Counted from the first letter of the stretch, positions 18,308-28,446 are shown. The stretch: DNA of 39,528 nt from Comamonadaceae bacterium (GCA_030528485.1 JAUMYU010000017.1:1-39528), one strand, 5' to 3'. The notes: generated by a model not told the origin, from the letters alone. A program made the numbers and translations.

Positions 18308-20499
18308 GCACTCACCTCTGGCATCATGGTTTTCATAGTGAGTTCCGAGGAGGCAACGTCCTCCAAAGCCCAACCGGCTCGCTCTCCCAAGCGGGCATCT
18401 CGCGTCGCTTGCAGGGCGGGAGCACGGCGCACAATGCCATCTAATTGGTACATCGCAGCAACTGTTGGTGAAGCACTGGCTGCGCACACTTGGACTTCCT
18501 GCCGCGCTGCCGTGTTATTCAACAATTCCAACGGAACAAACTCAGGCCGCTGACCACCCCAGAAACGCGCAAGAATCTGCGGCGTTTCGTCGTAATCAAA
18601 GTCTGGGAGCCCCATCAAGTTCCCCAACACACGCAGCACTTTCCAAGCGGGACGTGTTTCATCCAAAGGCTTGACGACCGCATGGAAGCTTTGCACACGC
18701 CCTTCGGCATTCACAAACGTTCCCGAAGTCTCTGTAAACGGAGAAATAGGCAACAAAACGTCGGAACACTCCAAATTCGTCTTAAACGGACTCAGGGTGA
18801 CGACCATGTCCGATCGTTTTAGACTTTCCACGGCATTAGCACCAGCGGCACTATCCCACTGAGGCTCGACATTCAACAAAAATGCCGCTTTGAGTCCGCC
18901 GGCAAGCATTTGTGCAGCATTCAAACCGTTAGCTTGGGGCTGCACGCCCACCCATTGAGCCCCCACAGTATTTGCTGCTTCTGTGAGATAGCCAACGCTG
19001 GCACCGATTTGCGCGCCCAGCCATTGCGCCACAGCCAACAAAGCCTCAGCCTGCTCATGATGCGCTACGGCATTGCCCAACAAAATCGCTTTGACTCCCG
19101 AGCCTGCGAGCCACTGTTGCGCTGCAGCGCGATCCGCATCGCTTACCGGCATCCCTGCGTCAAAGGGACTAGAAATGCCTTTTTCAGCCGCCACTGCCGC
19201 TGCCAATCCAGTCAGCGCAGGCAACCATTGAGCCGCAGGCACTTTCCAAGCATAAGCCACAGGCATAGCCCAGTCATAAGCGTGTTCAGCGAAGGCGTAC
19301 ACCTGTGCGCCCGCTCGTGTCGCGTGACGCACTCTGGCCGCGAACAGCGGATGCTCCTTGCGCAAATTCGAGCCGATCACCACTGCTTGCTCCAAGGTAG
19401 AAAGCGATGCAATGGATGTACCCAGCCAGCGCACGCCGGGAGCTTTAGAAAACTCTGCATGACGCAAACGATGATCGATGTTGTCGCTACCCAACCCGTT
19501 CATCAACTGCCTGATAAGCAGCATTTCTTCCAAGGTGCTATGTGGACTGACCAAGGCACCAATGCTTTGTGCACCATGCTGGTCCCGAATACAGCCTAAG
19601 CCTTGCGCTATGTATTCCAGTGCCTGCTGCCAGCCGACTTCCAGCCATTGCCCACCCTGCTTAATCATCGGAGCGCTCAAACGCTCGGGACCATTGAGCG
19701 CCTCGTAAGAAAAACGATCACGGTCGGCAATCCAGCATTCATTTACCGCCTCGTTCTCCAGAGGCAACACACGCATGACACGGTGATTTTTCACCTGCAC
19801 AACCAAATTGGCACCTGAGGAATCGTGGGGCGCCACAGACTTGCGACGCGATAACTCCCAAGTGCGAGCGTTGTAACGGAAAGGCTTGCTAGTGAGCGCG
19901 CCAACCGGGCAAATGTCGATCATGTTGCCCGACAACTCCGAATCCACCGTGTCGCCCTTGACGGTCGTGATTTCCGAGAACTCGCCACGATTGATCATCC
20001 CCAGCTCCATCACCCCGGCGACCTCCTGGCCAAAGCGCACACAGCGGGTGCAGTGGATGCAGCGCGACATTTCCTCCATGGAGATCAAAGGCCCCACATC
20101 TTTATGGCGAACGGCACGCTTTTCTTCTTGGTAACGGGACGCGCCAGCGCCATAGCCAACGGCCAAATCTTGCAGTTGGCATTCACCACCCTGATCGCAA
20201 ATAGGGCAGTCCAGCGGATGGTTAATCAGCAAAAACTCCATTACCGATTGCTGTGCTTGCACGGCTTTATCGCTGTGGGTGTGCACCACCATACCCTGCG
20301 TCACTGGAGTTGCACACGCAGGCAGCGGCTTAGGCGCTTTCTCCACTTCCACAAGGCACATGCGGCAACTGGCAGCGATAGAAAGTTTTTTGTGATAGCA
20401 GAAGTGCGGGATGTAAGTGCCGGATTTCTCGGCTGCATGCATAACCATGCTGCCTTCCTGCACCTCTACCTTTTTGCCATCAAGTTCGATTTCAATCAT
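18304..20499 (-). CDS. nuoG: NADH-quinone oxidoreductase subunit G
   Basis: This 731-residue peripheral-arm subunit has a 2Fe-2S ferredoxin domain (Cys34, 45, 48, 62; cluster N1b), then the His-Cys3 cluster N5 region (His94, Cys98, 101, 107). It continues with a 4Fe-4S set starting at Cys147, 150 and 153 and completed by CP near residue 197. The long molybdopterin-oxidoreductase-like remainder has lost catalytic function in this family. It passes electrons from NuoF toward NuoI. The Shine-Dalgarno before the ATG at 20499 is weak, and a 20-base gap separates it from nuoF. Its end couples to nuoH. Confidence 0.96.
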   Translation of the reverse strand: MIEIELDGKKVEVQEGSMVMHAAEKSGTYIPHFCYHKKLSIAASCRMCLVEVEKAPKPLPACATPVTQGMVVHTHSDKAVQAQQSVMEFLLINHPLDCPICDQGGECQLQDLAVGYGAGASRYQEEKRAVRHKDVGPLISMEEMSRCIHCTRCVRFGQEVAGVMELGMINRGEFSEITTVKGDTVDSELSGNMIDICPVGALTSKPFRYNARTWELSRRKSVAPHDSSGANLVVQVKNHRVMRVLPLENEAVNECWIADRDRFSYEALNGPERLSAPMIKQGGQWLEVGWQQALEYIAQGLGCIRDQHGAQSIGALVSPHSTLEEMLLIRQLMNGLGSDNIDHRLRHAEFSKAPGVRWLGTSIASLSTLEQAVVIGSNLRKEHPLFAARVRHATRAGAQVYAFAEHAYDWAMPVAYAWKVPAAQWLPALTGLAAAVAAEKGISSPFDAGMPVSDADRAAAQQWLAGSGVKAILLGNAVAHHEQAEALLAVAQWLGAQIGASVGYLTEAANTVGAQWVGVQPQANGLNAAQMLAGGLKAAFLLNVEPQWDSAAGANAVESLKRSDMVVTLSPFKTNLECSDVLLPISPFTETSGTFVNAEGRVQSFHAVVKPLDETRPAWKVLRVLGNLMGLPDFDYDETPQILARFWGGQRPEFVPLELLNNTAARQEVQVCAASASPTVAAMYQLDGIVRRAPALQATRDARLGERAGWALEDVASSELTMKTMMPEVSA

Positions 20500-20519
20500 A
20501 AGGCGCTCACTTCATCACT

Positions 20520-21950
20520 TCAGGCCGCACGGCGCTGTACGGCATTGGCGGCAGCGGCTGCCATGACGGCGCCCGCCATGCCAGGAATTAGCGGCTCAGG
20601 CGGTTGCACTTGAGGTTGGGCCGTCTGGATCTTGGCCTCGAATTCCTGTCGAAAGTGCTTGAGCATGGCGCGCACAGGCATAGCCGCCGCATCACCCAAC
20701 GCACAAATGGTGCGCCCCATGATGTTGCCGGCCACGTTATCAAGCAATTCCAGATCGCCAGGGCGACCATGACCAGCCAAAATTCGATCCACCACTCTTG
20801 AAAGCCAGCCCGTTCCCTCGCGGCAAGGCGTGCATTGCCCACAAGACTCATGCATATAAAAATAGGACAGACGCGCCAGCGACTCGACCATGCAACGTGT
20901 GTCATCCATCACAATGACAGCCCCCGAACCCAGCATAGATCCAGCCTTGGCAATGCTGTCGTAGTCCATCGTGCACTCCATCATCATGTCAGCGGGGATG
21001 ACAGGAGAGGAGGAGCCGCCAGGAATAACCGCCTTCAGCTTGCGCCCCGGACGCATACCGCCAGCAAGCTCAAGCAGCTTCGAAAAAGGCGTGCCAAGCG
21101 GAATTTCATAATTGCCAGGCAATTGCACATCACCACTGACAGAGAAAATCTTGGTACCGCCATTGTTCGGCTTACCGCAAGCCAGATAGGCCGCACCCCC
21201 ATTGCGCACAATCCAGGGAACTGCCGCAAAAGTCTCGGTATTGTTGATCGTTGTGGGTTTGCCAAATAAACCAAAACTGGCGGGGAAAGGGGGCTTAAAG
21301 CGCGGCTGTCCCTTTTTACCTTCGATGGATTCAAGCAACGCCGTCTCTTCACCACAAATGTAGGCGCCAAAGCCATGATGGGCGTACAGCTCAAAGCCGA
21401 ATCCGCTGCCCAAAATGTTCTGCCCCAAGAAGCCCGCCTCACGCGCTTCTTGCAAGGCAGCCTCGAAGCGCTCATAAGCCTCGAAAATTTCCCCGTGGAT
21501 ATAGTTGTAGCCAACGCTGGCTCCCATGGTATAGCCACCCAATATCATGCCTTCGATCACGATATGGGGGTTGTGCATGAGGATTTCCCGATCCTTGCAC
21601 GTGCCCGGCTCCCCCTCATCGGAATTGCACACCACGTATTTCTGACCAGGAAAATTGCGCGGCATGAAGCTCCACTTCAAACCCGTAGGAAAGCCCGCAC
21701 CTCCACGGCCACGCAAGCCAGACTCCTTCAGGGTTGCGATCATGTCGTCTTGTGACATGCCCGCCCCGCCATCCTTGCCCAGGACTTTTTTCAGTGCCTC
21801 ATAACCGCCACGGCTGATGTAATCCTTGATAGACCAGTTGCGACCATCAAGCCCCGCATAAATTTGAGGATTGATATGCCGACCGTGGAAGCAGGTCTGC
21901 TCACCCGAAGCCTTGAAGGGCAGCAAAACATCTTTCATTCGTTGATTCAT
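20520..21950 (-). CDS. nuoF: NADH-quinone oxidoreductase subunit F (NADH dehydrogenase subunit)
   Basis: This 476-residue subunit binds FMN and NADH and holds cluster N3. The nucleotide site appears as [15 protein letters not shown] and [14 protein letters not shown], and the 4Fe-4S ligands as [12 protein letters not shown]. After the conserved domain (ending near [11 protein letters not shown]) there is a 35-residue Pro/Ala-rich tail ([13 protein letters not shown] then an Ala-rich run) that is likely disordered. The ATG at 21950 overlaps the nuoE stop (ATGA) and has GGAGG upstream. It is the electron entry point of complex I. Confidence 0.97.
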   Translation of the reverse strand: MNQRMKDVLLPFKASGEQTCFHGRHINPQIYAGLDGRNWSIKDYISRGGYEALKKVLGKDGGAGMSQDDMIATLKESGLRGRGGAGFPTGLKWSFMPRNFPGQKYVVCNSDEGEPGTCKDREILMHNPHIVIEGMILGGYTMGASVGYNYIHGEIFEAYERFEAALQEAREAGFLGQNILGSGFGFELYAHHGFGAYICGEETALLESIEGKKGQPRFKPPFPASFGLFGKPTTINNTETFAAVPWIVRNGGAAYLACGKPNNGGTKIFSVSGDVQLPGNYEIPLGTPFSKLLELAGGMRPGRKLKAVIPGGSSSPVIPADMMMECTMDYDSIAKAGSMLGSGAVIVMDDTRCMVESLARLSYFYMHESCGQCTPCREGTGWLSRVVDRILAGHGRPGDLELLDNVAGNIMGRTICALGDAAAMPVRAMLKHFRQEFEAKIQTAQPQVQPPEPLIPGMAGAVMAAAAANAVQRRAA

Positions 21951-22435
21951 TTACTGGCCTCCGCACTTAATGCATCAACCAATTGATCCAGCCGCTGCTT
22001 GTCCATGAAGCTGCACATGTCACGATCATTGACAAGCATGACTGGCGCATCGGCGCAAGCCCCCAGGCACTCGCACTGCTGCAAAGTGAACATGCCATCC
22101 ACGGTGGTATCGCCCATATGCACTTTCAGGCGCTGCTCCAAATATTCCAGCGCCTCGCGCCCACCCCGCAACTGACAAGGCAAATTCGTACACACAGCAA
22201 GCTTGTACTTACCCACCGGGTGCTGGTTGTACATGTTGTAAAAGGTTGTCACCTCATGCACAGCGATTTCGGGCATTTCCAGGTAAGCAGCAATTTGCGC
22301 TTCGCTCTCTTGGCTGATATAGCCCTGCTCTTGCTGCACGATGGATAGGCAGGCCATGACAGCCGACTGTTTGCGATCAGCCGGATATTTGGCTACCTCA
22401 CGCGCAAAACGCGCTTTGGTGGCTTCGCTAATCAT
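21947..22435 (-). CDS. nuoE: NADH-quinone oxidoreductase subunit E
   Basis: This 162-residue thioredoxin-fold subunit carries the 2Fe-2S cluster N1a beside the NuoF flavin. The ligands are Cys82 and Cys87 ([10 protein letters not shown]) and Cys123 and Cys127 (CECLGAC). An additional Cys121 sits just before the second pair. Its start overlaps the nuoD stop as ATGA, and its stop overlaps the nuoF start, so three consecutive genes are coupled. Length and order are standard. Confidence 0.97.
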   Translation of the reverse strand: MISEATKARFAREVAKYPADRKQSAVMACLSIVQQEQGYISQESEAQIAAYLEMPEIAVHEVTTFYNMYNQHPVGKYKLAVCTNLPCQLRGGREALEYLEQRLKVHMGDTTVDGMFTLQQCECLGACADAPVMLVNDRDMCSFMDKQRLDQLVDALSAEASK

Positions 22436-23685
22436 CGATCAACCTCCCCAAACACAATATCCAGCGAACCCAGCACCATCACAGCATCCGAGAGCATATA
22501 GCCTCGGGTCACAGCATCCATGGCGGAGAGATGGGCAAAACCTGGCGCGCGGATCTTCATGCGATAAGGCTTGTTGGCGCCATCACTGACCATGTAAATG
22601 CCAAACTCCCCTTTGGGGTGTTCCACCGCAGCGTAGGTTTCACCTTCAGGCACGCGCATGCCTTCGGAAAAAAGCTTGAAGTGGTGAATCAAATCCTCCA
22701 TGCCCGCTTTCATGCGCGCACGAGGCGGCGGCGCCACTTTACGGTTCTCCGTAATCACTGGCCCCGGGTTGGCCCGCAGCCAATCAACACACTGCTTCAT
22801 GATGCGGTTGGCCTCGCGCATTTCATGCATGCGCACCAGATAGCGGTCATAACAATCGCCAGCCACACCAACGGCCACATCAAAATCCACGCGGTCGTAC
22901 ACATCGTAGGGCTGTGTTTTACGAAGATCCCAAGGCACACCCGAGCCACGCAACATAGGCCCTGTCATGCCCAGATTCATCGCATCTTGCGCCGACACCA
23001 CGCCAATGCCAACGGTACGCTGCTTCCAGATGCGGTTATCCGTCAGCAAAGTTTCGTATTCATCCACACACTTGGGGAAGCGGCGCGTGAAGTCCTCAAT
23101 GAAGTCGAGCAAACTCCCCTGACGCGCCTCATTAATCTTGTCCAAACTACGCTGGCTGCGCACTTTGGACGGCTTTTGCTTAGGCATGGAGTCGGGCAGG
23201 TCACGATACACCCCCCCTGGACGGAAATAGGCCGCATGCATGCGCGCACCCGAAACCGCCTCATACATGTCAAACAAATCTTCCCGCTCGCGAAATGCGT
23301 AAATCAGCACCGTAGAGCTGCCCGCATCGTTGGCATTGCCCCCCAGCCACATCAGGTGATTGAGAATGCGGGTAATTTCCGAAAAAAGCACGCGGATGTA
23401 CTGCGCCCGCAGAGGAGCTTCAATACCCAGCAACTTCTCGACCGCCAGGCAGTAAGCGTGCTCATTGCACATCATGGAGACGTAATCCAGCCTATCCATA
23501 TAAGGCAAGGCCTGGAGAAAGGTCTTGTGCTCAGCCAGCTTTTCCGTGCCACGATGCAGCAAACCGATATGCGGATCGGCGCGCTGCACCACTTCCCCAT
23601 CAAGCTCGAGCACCAGGCGCAACACCCCGTGCGCCGCCGGATGCTGCGGCCCGAAGTTGAGCGAATAGTTCTTGATTTCAGCCAT
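22432..23685 (-). CDS. nuoD: NADH-quinone oxidoreductase subunit D
   Basis: This 417-residue subunit forms the quinone site with NuoB and NuoH and is related to NiFe hydrogenase large subunits. [21 protein letters not shown], containing the quinone-site His, opens the protein, and GRGYMLSD-type and FGEVDR ends are present. The nickel-binding cysteines of hydrogenases are absent, as expected. No strong Shine-Dalgarno precedes the ATG at 23685. It lies 29 bases after nuoC, as separate genes rather than the nuoCD fusion of enterobacteria. Confidence 0.97.
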   Translation of the reverse strand: MAEIKNYSLNFGPQHPAAHGVLRLVLELDGEVVQRADPHIGLLHRGTEKLAEHKTFLQALPYMDRLDYVSMMCNEHAYCLAVEKLLGIEAPLRAQYIRVLFSEITRILNHLMWLGGNANDAGSSTVLIYAFREREDLFDMYEAVSGARMHAAYFRPGGVYRDLPDSMPKQKPSKVRSQRSLDKINEARQGSLLDFIEDFTRRFPKCVDEYETLLTDNRIWKQRTVGIGVVSAQDAMNLGMTGPMLRGSGVPWDLRKTQPYDVYDRVDFDVAVGVAGDCYDRYLVRMHEMREANRIMKQCVDWLRANPGPVITENRKVAPPPRARMKAGMEDLIHHFKLFSEGMRVPEGETYAAVEHPKGEFGIYMVSDGANKPYRMKIRAPGFAHLSAMDAVTRGYMLSDAVMVLGSLDIVFGEVDR

Positions 23686-23714
23686 AGTCGATTACCAAAC
23701 GGATCAAGACCCGG

Positions 23715-24335
23715 TCAGCGCACACCTCCATAGTGATCTTCGCGGATGATGCGTGGCGTGATCTCGCGCGGCTCAATGGTCACAGGCTGGTACACAACGC
23801 GCTTTTGCACCTCGTCGTAACGCATCTCCACATGCCCAGACAGCGGGAAATCCTTGCGGAAGGGATGACCGATAAAACCGTAGTCAGTCAAAATGCGACG
23901 CAAATCGTCGTGCCCTTCAAAAACAATCCCAAACAGATCGAAGGCTTCCCGCTCAAACCAGTTGGCGGAGCGCCAAATGCCAATCAGCGAGGGCAGCACG
24001 GGATAGCTGTCATCTTCCGCAAAAACACGCACGCGCACGCGCTGATTCAAGCTGACAGAAAGCAGTTGAACAACCACAGCAAAGCGAGGCCCCTCCCAGA
24101 CATGGTTCCCATATTCGGAAAAATCCATGCCACATAAATCGATCAAGACTTCGAACTGGCAAGACTTCGCATCGCGCAGGCGCTTCATGGCTTCCAGGTA
24201 ATGGGTAGCAGCCAGATCCACCACCACCTGATCGATGGACACATCGACACGCTTAGCCAGCTCGCCCAGTTCTGCTCGCACGTTATCGCACAGTGTTTGA
24301 GGGCGAATCGCCTCGGCAGCAAAAGACATATTCAT
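23715..24335 (-). CDS. nuoC: NADH-quinone oxidoreductase subunit C
   Basis: This 206-residue hydrophilic-arm subunit has no cofactor. The conserved block [24 protein letters not shown]-type sequence and GHPFRKDFP identify it. The start is the ATG at 24335 (MNMSF), with GAGGGG seven bases upstream; the ATG at 24329 is an alternative. The long frame extending to 24767 runs through nuoB in another frame and is not real. It helps bind NuoB and NuoD in the connecting module. Confidence 0.95.
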   Translation of the reverse strand: MNMSFAAEAIRPQTLCDNVRAELGELAKRVDVSIDQVVVDLAATHYLEAMKRLRDAKSCQFEVLIDLCGMDFSEYGNHVWEGPRFAVVVQLLSVSLNQRVRVRVFAEDDSYPVLPSLIGIWRSANWFEREAFDLFGIVFEGHDDLRRILTDYGFIGHPFRKDFPLSGHVEMRYDEVQKRVVYQPVTIEPREITPRIIREDHYGGVR

Positions 24336-24346
24336 AGCCTCACCCC

Positions 24347-24826
24347 TCAAACACGCGCAATCGTGTTGGTGCGACGCACCTTTTGCTGCAATTGAATGAT
24401 GCCGTACAGCAACGCCTCCGCTGTAGGAGGGCAGCCCGGCACATAAACATCCACGGGCACAACCCGGTCGCAACCGCGCACCACCGAATAGCTGTAGTGG
24501 TAATACCCACCACCATTCGCGCAAGAACCCATGGAAATCACCCACCGCGGTTCGGCCATTTGGTCGTAAACCTTGCGCAAGGCGGGCGCCATCTTGTTGC
24601 ACAAAGTGCCCGCCACAATCATCAAGTCGGCCTGACGCGGGCTGGCACGAAACACCTCGGCGCCAAAACGCGACACGTCGTAGCGGGATGCCGCCATGTG
24701 CATCATTTCCACCGCACAGCAAGCCAACCCAAACGTCATGGGCCACAAAGAGCCGGTCTTCGCCCAATTCGCCGCAGCGTCATAGGTGGTCGTCACCACC
24801 CCTTGCTTCAGGACACCTTCAATCAT
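24347..24826 (-). CDS. nuoB: NADH-quinone oxidoreductase subunit B
   Basis: This 159-residue subunit carries cluster N2, the last iron-sulfur centre before quinone. The ligands are the adjacent Cys36 and Cys37 ([10 protein letters not shown]), Cys102 (GSCANGGG) and Cys132 (VPGCPP). The length is normal for Burkholderiales. GAGGAG lies well placed upstream of the ATG at 24826. It lies 60 bases after nuoA and 11 bases before nuoC. Confidence 0.97.
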   Translation of the reverse strand: MIEGVLKQGVVTTTYDAAANWAKTGSLWPMTFGLACCAVEMMHMAASRYDVSRFGAEVFRASPRQADLMIVAGTLCNKMAPALRKVYDQMAEPRWVISMGSCANGGGYYHYSYSVVRGCDRVVPVDVYVPGCPPTAEALLYGIIQLQQKVRRTNTIARV

Positions 24827-24886
24827 TGTTTGTACTCCTCAGGCGGACGCCAGGCCCGACCGAATGCAGCCGCAACAGCGCCGGGA

Positions 24887-25246
24887 TCATTCCCAGGTCA
24901 GCGCGCCCTTGGCCCACTCATAGGCAAAGCCGATCACCAGAATCGTCAGGAACACCAGCACCGCCACAAAGCCCGTCAATCCGACATCGCGCAAAGCCAC
25001 CGCCCAGGGAAAAAGAAAGGCGATTTCCAAGTCGAACAGGATAAAAAGAATGGCCACTAGGTAATAACGCACATCGAACTTCATGCGCGCATCCCCAAAA
25101 GCTTCAAAGCCGCATTCGTAAGGGGAGTTTTTGGCTGCATCAGGCCGGGTAGGCCCCAGAATCCAACCGAGCACCATCGGGACGACCCCAATAGCGGCGC
25201 CAACCAGGATGAACAGTAGAACCGGGAGATACTGATCGAGATTCAT
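24887..25246 (-). CDS. nuoA: NADH-quinone oxidoreductase subunit A
   Basis: This 119-residue subunit has three membrane segments. The signature loop [20 protein letters not shown] carries the conserved Cys that sits near the quinone cavity. It is the first gene of the operon. There is no clear Shine-Dalgarno upstream of the ATG at 25246 (CATCTACCC). A predicted promoter and a leader of about 190 nt lie upstream. Confidence 0.96.
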   Translation of the reverse strand: MNLDQYLPVLLFILVGAAIGVVPMVLGWILGPTRPDAAKNSPYECGFEAFGDARMKFDVRYYLVAILFILFDLEIAFLFPWAVALRDVGLTGFVAVLVFLTILVIGFAYEWAKGALTWE

Positions 25247-25492
25247 GGGTAGATGCCATCGTGCGACCCTCGCCGCTGCACCAGCGCAACCACGGGGCTT
25301 TTTATTGATGTTGCTGGTGTGCCAACAACGCTTATATCGAATATTGGCGCCCCCACAACAGCGTCTTGCACCGAAGACTCCGTTGCGCGATGCGCCAATC
25401 CAGTTGGCGACTCAATTCTTTGACTGGCCCCAACTGCGGCGGCGATTCTAGCCCATGGTTGACACACTTTGAAAGAATTGCGCCGTCCCAAC
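25247..25492 (-). other. Non-coding leader/intergenic region between glmU and nuoA
   Basis: This 246-bp stretch holds no gene I can support. It contains the predicted nuo promoter and small hairpins such as CGCCAACTGGATTGGCG (stem CGCCAA/TTGGCG) and GTTGTTGGCACACCAGCAAC. No terminator with a T run is visible after glmU. The tRNA-Leu and secG genes that often precede nuoA in related genomes are not present. An 82-codon frame covering it is compositionally unconvincing. Confidence 0.55.
25445..25473 (-). promoter_or_regulatory. Predicted sigma-70 promoter of the nuo operon
   Basis: On the minus strand TTCAAA (4/6 match to the -35 consensus) is separated by 17 bases from TAGAAT (5/6 match to -10). 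Transcription would start near 25438, giving a leader of about 190 nt before nuoA. This is based on hexamer matching only. Confidence 0.5.
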
Positions 25493-26962
25493 TTAGCGCT
25501 TGGTTTTCGCCGGGCGTTGCCAATTGGCCACCGTCAGGGTTTTCGCCCGCGTGACCGTCAAGCTCCCGGCAGGCGTATCCCGCGTGATGGTTGAACCGGC
25601 CCCGATGGTGCCGCCCTCGCCCAGCGCCACCGGCGCAACCAGCACGCTGTTGCTGCCCACATGCACATCGGCGCCGATGGTGGTGCGGTGTTTGTTGGCG
25701 CCATCGTAGTTGGCCGTGATGGCGCCCGCGCCGTAATTGACGCGCTCGCCCACGCTGGCGTCGCCCAGATAGGCCAGATGGTTGGCTTTGGCCCCGCGCG
25801 CCAGCGTGCTGTTTTTCACCTCAACGAAGTTGCCGATATGCACCTCGTCTGCCAATTCAGCCCCGGGGCGCAAGCGGGCGAACGGGCCGATGCGCGCCTC
25901 ATCGCCCACGCGCACGCCTTGGGCCTCGCCATCCACATGAGAGTACGGGTGGATCACCCCCCGCTGCCCTATCTGGGCCTGGGCGATGTGGCAGTAAGCG
26001 CCCACCTGCGTTTGAGCGCCCAAATGGACCTCACCGGCAAACACACACCCCACGTCAATATGCACATCCGGCCCGCAATGCAACGCCCCCGGCAAAGCAC
26101 TGCCTGGGCGCGCGCGCAAATCAAAACGCGCCGGATCCGCCAGACGAACGCCCTGGGCCATCAATTGCTCCGCTTGCATGCGCTGATAGCGCCGCTCCAG
26201 CGCCGCCAATTGCGCCGGGCTGTTGACGCCCTCCGCCTGCCAGGCCAGGGCCTGCGGCAAACAATGCGCCTGCACCTCCACACCTTCGCCAACGGCCATG
26301 GCGATGACGTCCGTCAAGTAATACTCACCTTGGGCGTTGTCGTTGCGCAGCCTCTCCAGCCACGGCTTCAACAGGCGGGCAGGAAAGGCCATGATGCCGC
26401 TGTTGATCTCGCGGATGCGGCGCTGCGCTTCACTGGCATCTTTTTGTTCAACAATACCCTGCACCTGCCCAGCGGCATCACGCACGATGCGGCCATACCC
26501 ACTTGGGTCGTCCAGCTCCACGCTCAGCAAGGCCACGCGCTGGTTGGCGCACAAATCCAAAACCGCCCGCAAAGTCGGCACTGTCACCAGCGGCACGTCC
26601 CCCAGCAGCACCAGCACCATGTGTTCATCGGCCAAGGCGGGCGCGGCCTGCTGCATGGCATGGCCTGTGCCGCACTGGGGCGACTGGAGCACGCACGTCA
26701 GCGCCGTCTGCGGCAGCAGCGCAGCGGCGTGCTGGCGGGCGTAATCCTCCACCTGCTGCGCTTCATGGCCCGTCACCAGCGCCAATTGCGCGGGCTGCAA
26801 CTGCCCGGCGGTATGCAGCACATGCGCCAGCATGGCGCGCCCGCCCAGGGTTTGCAGCACTTTGGGATAACGGCTTTGCATGCGCGTGCCCTTGCCTGCG
26901 GCCAGCACAACGACGCTCAAAGCGCCTGAATGGAATGGGGATGCACTCATGGATGCGCTCAT
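25493..26962 (-). CDS. glmU: Bifunctional UDP-N-acetylglucosamine pyrophosphorylase / glucosamine-1-phosphate acetyltransferase
   Basis: This ~489-residue enzyme makes UDP-GlcNAc for peptidoglycan and LPS. The N-terminal uridylyltransferase domain opens VVVLAAGKGTRMQSRYPKVL and contains QCGTGHAMQQA and LLGDVPLV. The C-terminal acetyltransferase is a left-handed beta-helix of hexapeptide repeats with HIGNFVEVKNS, NHLAYLGDASVGE, and NYDGANKHRTTIG, the last covering the acetyl-CoA site. The start is uncertain: ATGs at 26962 (MSASMSASPF), 26950 and 27007 are in frame, and none has a clear Shine-Dalgarno. Only the sequence from about 26930 onward is conserved. It is divergent from plsY. Confidence 0.96.
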   Translation of the reverse strand: MSASMSASPFHSGALSVVVLAAGKGTRMQSRYPKVLQTLGGRAMLAHVLHTAGQLQPAQLALVTGHEAQQVEDYARQHAAALLPQTALTCVLQSPQCGTGHAMQQAAPALADEHMVLVLLGDVPLVTVPTLRAVLDLCANQRVALLSVELDDPSGYGRIVRDAAGQVQGIVEQKDASEAQRRIREINSGIMAFPARLLKPWLERLRNDNAQGEYYLTDVIAMAVGEGVEVQAHCLPQALAWQAEGVNSPAQLAALERRYQRMQAEQLMAQGVRLADPARFDLRARPGSALPGALHCGPDVHIDVGCVFAGEVHLGAQTQVGAYCHIAQAQIGQRGVIHPYSHVDGEAQGVRVGDEARIGPFARLRPGAELADEVHIGNFVEVKNSTLARGAKANHLAYLGDASVGERVNYGAGAITANYDGANKHRTTIGADVHVGSNSVLVAPVALGEGGTIGAGSTITRDTPAGSLTVTRAKTLTVANWQRPAKTKR

Positions 26963-27127
26963 CACAATGAAAAGAAAAGCATGAAGGGAGAAAAATCGGC
27001 TGCGCATTATCCCTGCCCTGCCTGCCCCCCTTTCGCCCCAAACGGCTGCTGAATCAGCGCCCCGGCCGCCCCCGATGCCGCATGGATAATGCGCCCTTTG
27101 TTTTTTTCGATACCGGAGTCAACCGCC

Positions 27128-27841
27128 ATGCAAGGGATGGATTGGGCCGCGCTCGCCGCAGCGTGTCTGGGCGCATACCTCTTGGGCTCTGTGCCCTTTG
27201 CCGTCATCGTCAGCCGCCTCATGGGCCTGGCCGATCCGCGCTCGTTTGGCAGCGGCAATCCGGGCGCGACCAACGTGCTGCGCTCGGGCAGCAAATCCGC
27301 CGCCGCCCTGACCTTGCTGCTCGATGCCGCCAAAGGCTGGCTGCCCGTGGCCCTGGTGGGCTGGTGGGGCCTGCGCTACGGCCTGGGCGCAGGCGCGCAA
27401 ACGCTGGTGGGGCTGTGCGCCTTTGCCGGGCACGTCTGGCCCGTCTTTTTGCGCTTCAAGGGCGGCAAAGGCGTGGCCACCGCCCTGGGCGTACTGCTGG
27501 GCATCAGCCCCTGGCTGGGGCTGCTGGTGGCCGGCGTTTGGCTGCTGGCGCTGGCAGGCTCGCGCATGTCCTCGCTCTCGTCGCTGCTGGCGGCGGCGGC
27601 GGCCCCCATCATTTACTGGCTGGGCTCCGGCCTGGCCTGGGGCAGCACGCCGCAAGTGCCCTTCATGCTGGGCGTGATGGCGGTGATTTTGTTTTACCGC
27701 CACAGCAGCAACATCGCCCGCCTGCTGGCCGGCACCGAACCGAAAGTGGGCCAAAAAAGCGCCGCGCCCCACACCACCGCAACCGCCCACGCTCCCGCGC
27801 CCCGGCTGACCAAGGCGCAGCGCAAAAAGCGCAACCGCTAA
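27128..27841 (+). CDS. plsY: Glycerol-3-phosphate acyltransferase PlsY
   Basis: This 237-residue membrane enzyme transfers the acyl group from acyl-phosphate to glycerol-3-phosphate, the first step of phospholipid synthesis. It has about five membrane segments and the family motifs GSVPFAVIVSR, GSGNPGATNVLR, HVWPVFLRFKGGKGVAT and a closing YRHSSNIARLLAGTE. The C-terminus is a basic tail (LTKAQRKKRNR) beyond the usual end. The ATG at 27128 has GGAG nine bases upstream; the ATG at 27089 is rejected. It is divergent from glmU, and its stop is 8 bases before repeat copy E. Confidence 0.95.
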   Translation: MQGMDWAALAAACLGAYLLGSVPFAVIVSRLMGLADPRSFGSGNPGATNVLRSGSKSAAALTLLLDAAKGWLPVALVGWWGLRYGLGAGAQTLVGLCAFAGHVWPVFLRFKGGKGVATALGVLLGISPWLGLLVAGVWLLALAGSRMSSLSSLLAAAAAPIIYWLGSGLAWGSTPQVPFMLGVMAVILFYRHSSNIARLLAGTEPKVGQKSAAPHTTATAHAPAPRLTKAQRKKRNR

Positions 27842-27849
27842 GCCCTCAG

Positions 27850-27928
27850 AAAATTCCATTCAAAAGAAAACACAATAACCACCCATATCGCCAAAGAACG
27901 CAATTTTTATTTCTTTTGAATTGAAAAA
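27850..27928 (-). repeat. Intergenic AT-rich palindromic repeat, copy E
   Basis: Arms CCATTCAAAAGAAAAC and TTTTATTTCTTTTGAATTG enclose a diverged core (CATATCGCCAAAGAACGCAA). Minus orientation. It fills the 89-bp junction between the plsY stop and the acpS ATG, ending two bases before the ATG. So acpS has no ordinary Shine-Dalgarno. Confidence 0.8.
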
Positions 27929-27930
27929 CC

Positions 27931-28359
27931 ATGATTTACGGCATCGGCACCGACATCTGCGACATCAGCCGCATCGCCCAGGCGCTGGAGCGCCACGGCG
28001 AACGCTTCGCGCAAAAAATCCTCAGCGACGCCGAACTGGCCACCTGGCAGCGCCGCGCGGCGCGCAATGCTGCACGCGGGCACAGCTTCATCGCCACCCG
28101 CTTTGCCGCCAAGGAAGCCTTTAGCAAAGCCATCGGCCTGGGCCTACATGCCCCCATGAACTGGCGCGACTGCGAAGTGGCCCACCACCCCAGCGGCCAG
28201 CCGCGCATCCACACCCATGGCGCCCTGCACGATTGGTGCCAGGCGCGCCGGCTGCGCTTTCACCTCACCCTCACCGATGAAAACGACTACGCCGTGGCCT
28301 TTTGCATCGCGGAAACCGACGCCGCCCCCGCGCCCGGTCAGCAAAATTACCAATCATAG
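27931..28359 (+). CDS. acpS: Holo-[acyl-carrier-protein] synthase
   Basis: This 142-residue enzyme transfers the 4'-phosphopantetheine group from CoA to ACP. The metal-binding residues are visible as Asp8 in [12 protein letters not shown] and Glu62 in [13 protein letters not shown]. The fold is the short trimeric AcpS type. The last residues (NYQS) and the stop codon are encoded within repeat copy F, so the C-terminus was set by the repeat. In most betaproteobacteria acpS follows pdxJ and precedes nagZ. Here plsY is upstream and a dehydratase-like gene separates it from nagZ. The ATG lies directly after repeat copy E with no Shine-Dalgarno. Confidence 0.95.
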   Translation: MIYGIGTDICDISRIAQALERHGERFAQKILSDAELATWQRRAARNAARGHSFIATRFAAKEAFSKAIGLGLHAPMNWRDCEVAHHPSGQPRIHTHGALHDWCQARRLRFHLTLTDENDYAVAFCIAETDAAPAPGQQNYQS

Positions 28360-28423
28360 GAAAATTAACAATATTACCAAATTGCCGAAACAAGGCAATT
28401 TTATTTCCTATTGATCGATAAAA
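28343..28423 (-). repeat. Intergenic AT-rich palindromic repeat, copy F
   Basis: It reads AAAATTACCAATCATAGGAAA ... TTTCCTATTGATCGAT on the plus strand, with the core ACCAAATTGCCGAAACAAGG. Minus orientation. It overlaps the last 17 bases of acpS including its stop codon. Both arms carry a TA/AT change relative to the family's AAAAGG, preserving pairing. Confidence 0.83.
28379..28405 (+). terminator. Core hairpin of copy F, possible weak terminator after acpS
   Basis: A perfect 8-bp stem AAATTGCC / GGCAATTT (28379-28386 with 28394-28401) with a 7-nt GAAACAA loop. It is followed by TATTTCC, which gives a short T-rich tail. Its GC content is low, so it may be leaky. Confidence 0.5.
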
Positions 28424-28446
28424 CAAATCAATAAAAAGACCACTTC

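Noticed and set aside
23715-24767. 350-codon version of NuoC
   Set aside because: The extra N-terminus is nuoB read in another frame; the ATG at 24335 with GAGGGG upstream is correct.
25243-25491. 82-codon frame upstream of nuoA ending in an ATGA overlap with it
   Set aside because: It has no family resemblance, no Shine-Dalgarno, and covers the predicted promoter; the overlap is probably chance.
25247-25492. A tRNA-Leu gene or secG upstream of nuoA
   Set aside because: No cloverleaf or T-loop GTTCGA sequence and no SecG-like hydrophobic frame could be found on the minus strand.
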